From Sedimentisphaera sp050251615 (lineage in GTDB: Bacteria; Planctomycetota; Phycisphaerae; Sedimentisphaerales; Sedimentisphaeraceae), in contig JBFWMM010000019.1 of the NCBI GenBank assembly GCA_050251615.1, positions 1 through 49,950 of the forward strand: a stretch of DNA of 49,950 nt. Direction: 5' to 3'. This document shows, one piece after another, positions 48,713-49,950 of the stretch (within the stretch, counting starts at the first letter, position 1; the number at the start of each line of letters is the position of its first letter). The translations under genes were made by a program, and so were the position numbers. The notes beneath the pieces are model-generated. The model saw only the letters and a list, made by a program, of their open reading frames with translations. It had not been told where the DNA came from and searched no databases.

Positions 48713-49456
48713 TTGGCGGCAAGTTTATCCTCCTTGACGGCGTCCGCCTCTGACGGCGCCGGCGCTCTGCTCTGGCCGGCGAGATGTCTGGCGTGCGGGG
48801 AGTTTGTGGAGAGCGGAATGCCGCTTTGCGCGAGCTGTTTCGAAGGCCTTAAAAGCGCCTGCGGCGAGGGCTACTGCTCCAGATGCGGCACGAGCCATCC
48901 GGCGGAGGAACGCTTTGAAATAGGATGCGGCACCTGCGCAAATCTCAAGTTGCATTTCGACGGCTTCTGCCGCGCCGGCCGATACGAAAGCACGCTGCGC
49001 AAGCTTGTTCTCGGTGCCAAACACTCCGAAAACACCGCATTGCGCGAACTGCTCGCGCTCATCGCACGCGTCGCGTTCGAGGAACGGCTGGCTTGCGAGA
49101 TGATTGATGTGGTTGTGCCTGTGCCGCTGCACTGGACGCGCCGGCTCGGCCGCGGCTTCAATCAGGCGCAGATCGTCGCCGAGGCAATCAGCGGCGATGT
49201 TCCCATGCGCATAGCACTCAAGCGCACCCGCCGCACAAAACCGCAACCCGTACTCGCATCGTTTGCCGCGAGGGCAAGAAATGTACGCGGGGCGTTCGGG
49301 CTTAGAAAAGGGATAGACCTTCGCGGCCTCAATATCTGCATCGTGGACGATGTGCGCACCTCCGGCGCCACGCTCAACGAATGCGCGCGTGTGCTGAAAG
49401 ATGCCGGCGCCGCCCGCGTCTTTGCATTCGCCCTCGCCACCGCCGGTACGAACTGA
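48713..49456 (+). CDS. comF: ComF-family phosphoribosyltransferase-like protein
   Basis: ComF-type proteins combine a zinc ribbon with a phosphoribosyltransferase fold and help DNA uptake in competent bacteria; in others the role is unclear. Four Cys pairs or near-pairs are visible (CLAC, CASC, CSRC and CGTC within the first 85 residues). DVVVPVPLHWTRRLGRGFNQAQIVAEAI and the PRPP site ICIVDDVRTSGATLNEC follow. The start is uncertain. TTG 48713 has AAGGAG 8 nt upstream and gives about 247 aa; ATG 48656, 48689 or 48692 and TTG 48611 are in frame without a ribosome site. TATAAT at 48643-48648 favours a start downstream of 48650. It is divergent from the PIN operon. Confidence 0.85.
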   Translation: MAASLSSLTASASDGAGALLWPARCLACGEFVESGMPLCASCFEGLKSACGEGYCSRCGTSHPAEERFEIGCGTCANLKLHFDGFCRAGRYESTLRKLVLGAKHSENTALRELLALIARVAFEERLACEMIDVVVPVPLHWTRRLGRGFNQAQIVAEAISGDVPMRIALKRTRRTKPQPVLASFAARARNVRGAFGLRKGIDLRGLNICIVDDVRTSGATLNECARVLKDAGAARVFAFALATAGTN

Positions 49457-49464
49457 CCCAACAG

Positions 49465-49690
49465 GCAGAGACGCTCGCGCGCCTCCGCAGTGTCATTTCG
49501 CCAACCAATGCCGGAGAAGTCAAACCAATCCCACGGATAATATGCGTTCGTAACCTGTAGAGACGCAAGATTTTGCGTCTCTACAATGCTCGCGCGGATT
49601 GTTTTATTGATTTCATAACGATGAATCGGCGCTCGGCGCAACGGGCTTAACTTTCAATTTTGGGGCGCTTGTGCGCCTCCGCTGTGCTAT
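49465..49690 (+). repeat. Composite palindromic repeat, copy I
   Basis: GACGCTCGCGCGCCTCCGC, CCAACCAATGCCGGAG, AATCCCACGGATAATATGCG, GTTCGTAACC, the GAGACGCAA hairpin (49560-49581, with TAG/CTA extending the stem to 11 bp), TACAATGCTCGCGCGG, then a second GGGGCGCTTGTGCGCC module after CTTTCAATTTT. It lies just after comF. Confidence 0.85.
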
Positions 49691-49800
49691 TCTTTTCTTT
49701 CTTCGCGAGCTTAGTGCGCTTAGTGGTTCATAAACCTTGTTCGTTAAGGTTTTTATTTTACCGCGAAGGCCGCGAAGAGCACGAAGATAATACAATTCTG
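49691..49800. repeat. Second repeat type: inverted CTTCGCG/CGCGAAG elements
   Basis: TTTCTTCGCGAGC with GCTTAGTGGTTCA (49697-49730) faces ACCGCGAAGGCCGCGAAG with AGCACGAAGA (about 49761-49788) in inverted order, separated by AACCTTGTTCGTTAAGGTT, itself a hairpin. CCGCGAAG...CACGAAG words of this kind are frequent between genes in several bacterial phyla. No gene is seen here. Confidence 0.55.
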
Positions 49801-49906
49801 CCGGCGGCAGGCGCGGCGTTGCGTCAATCTGTAATGCGGCTACCTTTCGCAAATGCCTCTCAATGCCGGAATAATTCAAAAAAATTTGATTTTCATTAAA
49901 TTTTGC

Positions 49907-49935
49907 TTGAAGTTATGCGGCAAGCGTGGTATATT
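49907..49935 (+). promoter_or_regulatory. Promoter for a gene beyond the window
   Basis: TTGAAG (49907-49912), exactly 17 nt, TATATT (49930-49935). It lies 15 bases before the window end and points out of it. Confidence 0.6.
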
Positions 49936-49950
49936 GCCTGTCGATGGATT

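Overview
The window looks like a chromosomal segment from a Planctomycetota bacterium of the Phycisphaerae/Sedimentisphaerales type, probably from a short-read or metagenome assembly. The evidence is the gene content. There are secreted giants built from LamG, PA14, putative-Ig and one-and-a-half dockerin-like repeats, DUF4838 and GH106 glycosidases, sulfatases, an N-methylated pseudopilin with an FADGH tail, and a GldA/GldF/GldG/DUF4340 ABC operon. Placement below phylum is inference. A 100-N gap at 27551-27650 is flanked by two identical 127-bp copies, so the window contains a scaffold join.

Layout. 1-5729 (+): a polysaccharide-degradation block with a partial F5/8-type-C protein, a DUF4838 protein, a decayed GH28/pectate-lyase start and a GH106 alpha-L-rhamnosidase. 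5790-10460 (-): a secreted M6-type metalloprotease with lectin-like tail. 10915-12012 (+): proB. 12093-17315 (+): a gingipain-like C25 peptidase with the same kind of tail. 17608-19138 (+): pyruvoyl arginine decarboxylase and agmatinase, together an arginine-to-putrescine route. 19590-21556 (+): a glycosyltransferase and an LpxH-like phosphatase, overlapping by 4 nt. 21761-22624 (-): pseudopilin. 22964-27488 (+): a four-gene Gld-type ABC export operon. 28413-30047 (-): nadE. 30212-33963 (-): sulfatase, sulfatase-like protein and polysaccharide flippase. 34109-35190 (-): DUF3859 protein and phosphoglycolate phosphatase. About 35366-35561 (+): an orphan promoter-terminator unit without an ORF, a candidate structured RNA. 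35873-42071 (-): an Rrf2 regulator, YezD, a porin, and the Sbp-CysTWA sulfate importer, with two matching 27-bp operators. 42548-45575 (-): a divergent chorismate synthase and citramalate synthase. 45772-47307 (+): a DUF2723 membrane protein. 47308-48530 (-): a PIN-domain protein coupled to a 245-aa partner. 48713-49456 (+): comF.

Between genes lies a family of composite palindromic repeats, seen at about 10743, 19190, 21560, 27489, 27795, 35583, 42300 and 49465. The modules recur in different combinations: a GAGACGCAA/TTGCGTCTC hairpin, a GGCGC/GCGCC hairpin, an ACCAATGCCGG box and a CATTGC-GCAA-GCAATG hairpin. One copy carries a compensatory stem change, one has an unrelated repeat inserted in a hairpin loop, and one site has expanded into a 116-bp tandem array with alternating A-B-A-B units.

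The points most worth following up are the PIN/245-aa pair, the chorismate synthase that lacks residues normally invariant, the orphan RNA unit, the Rrf2 sulfate regulon, and the repeat family. No tRNA, rRNA, CRISPR array or intact transposon was recognised.
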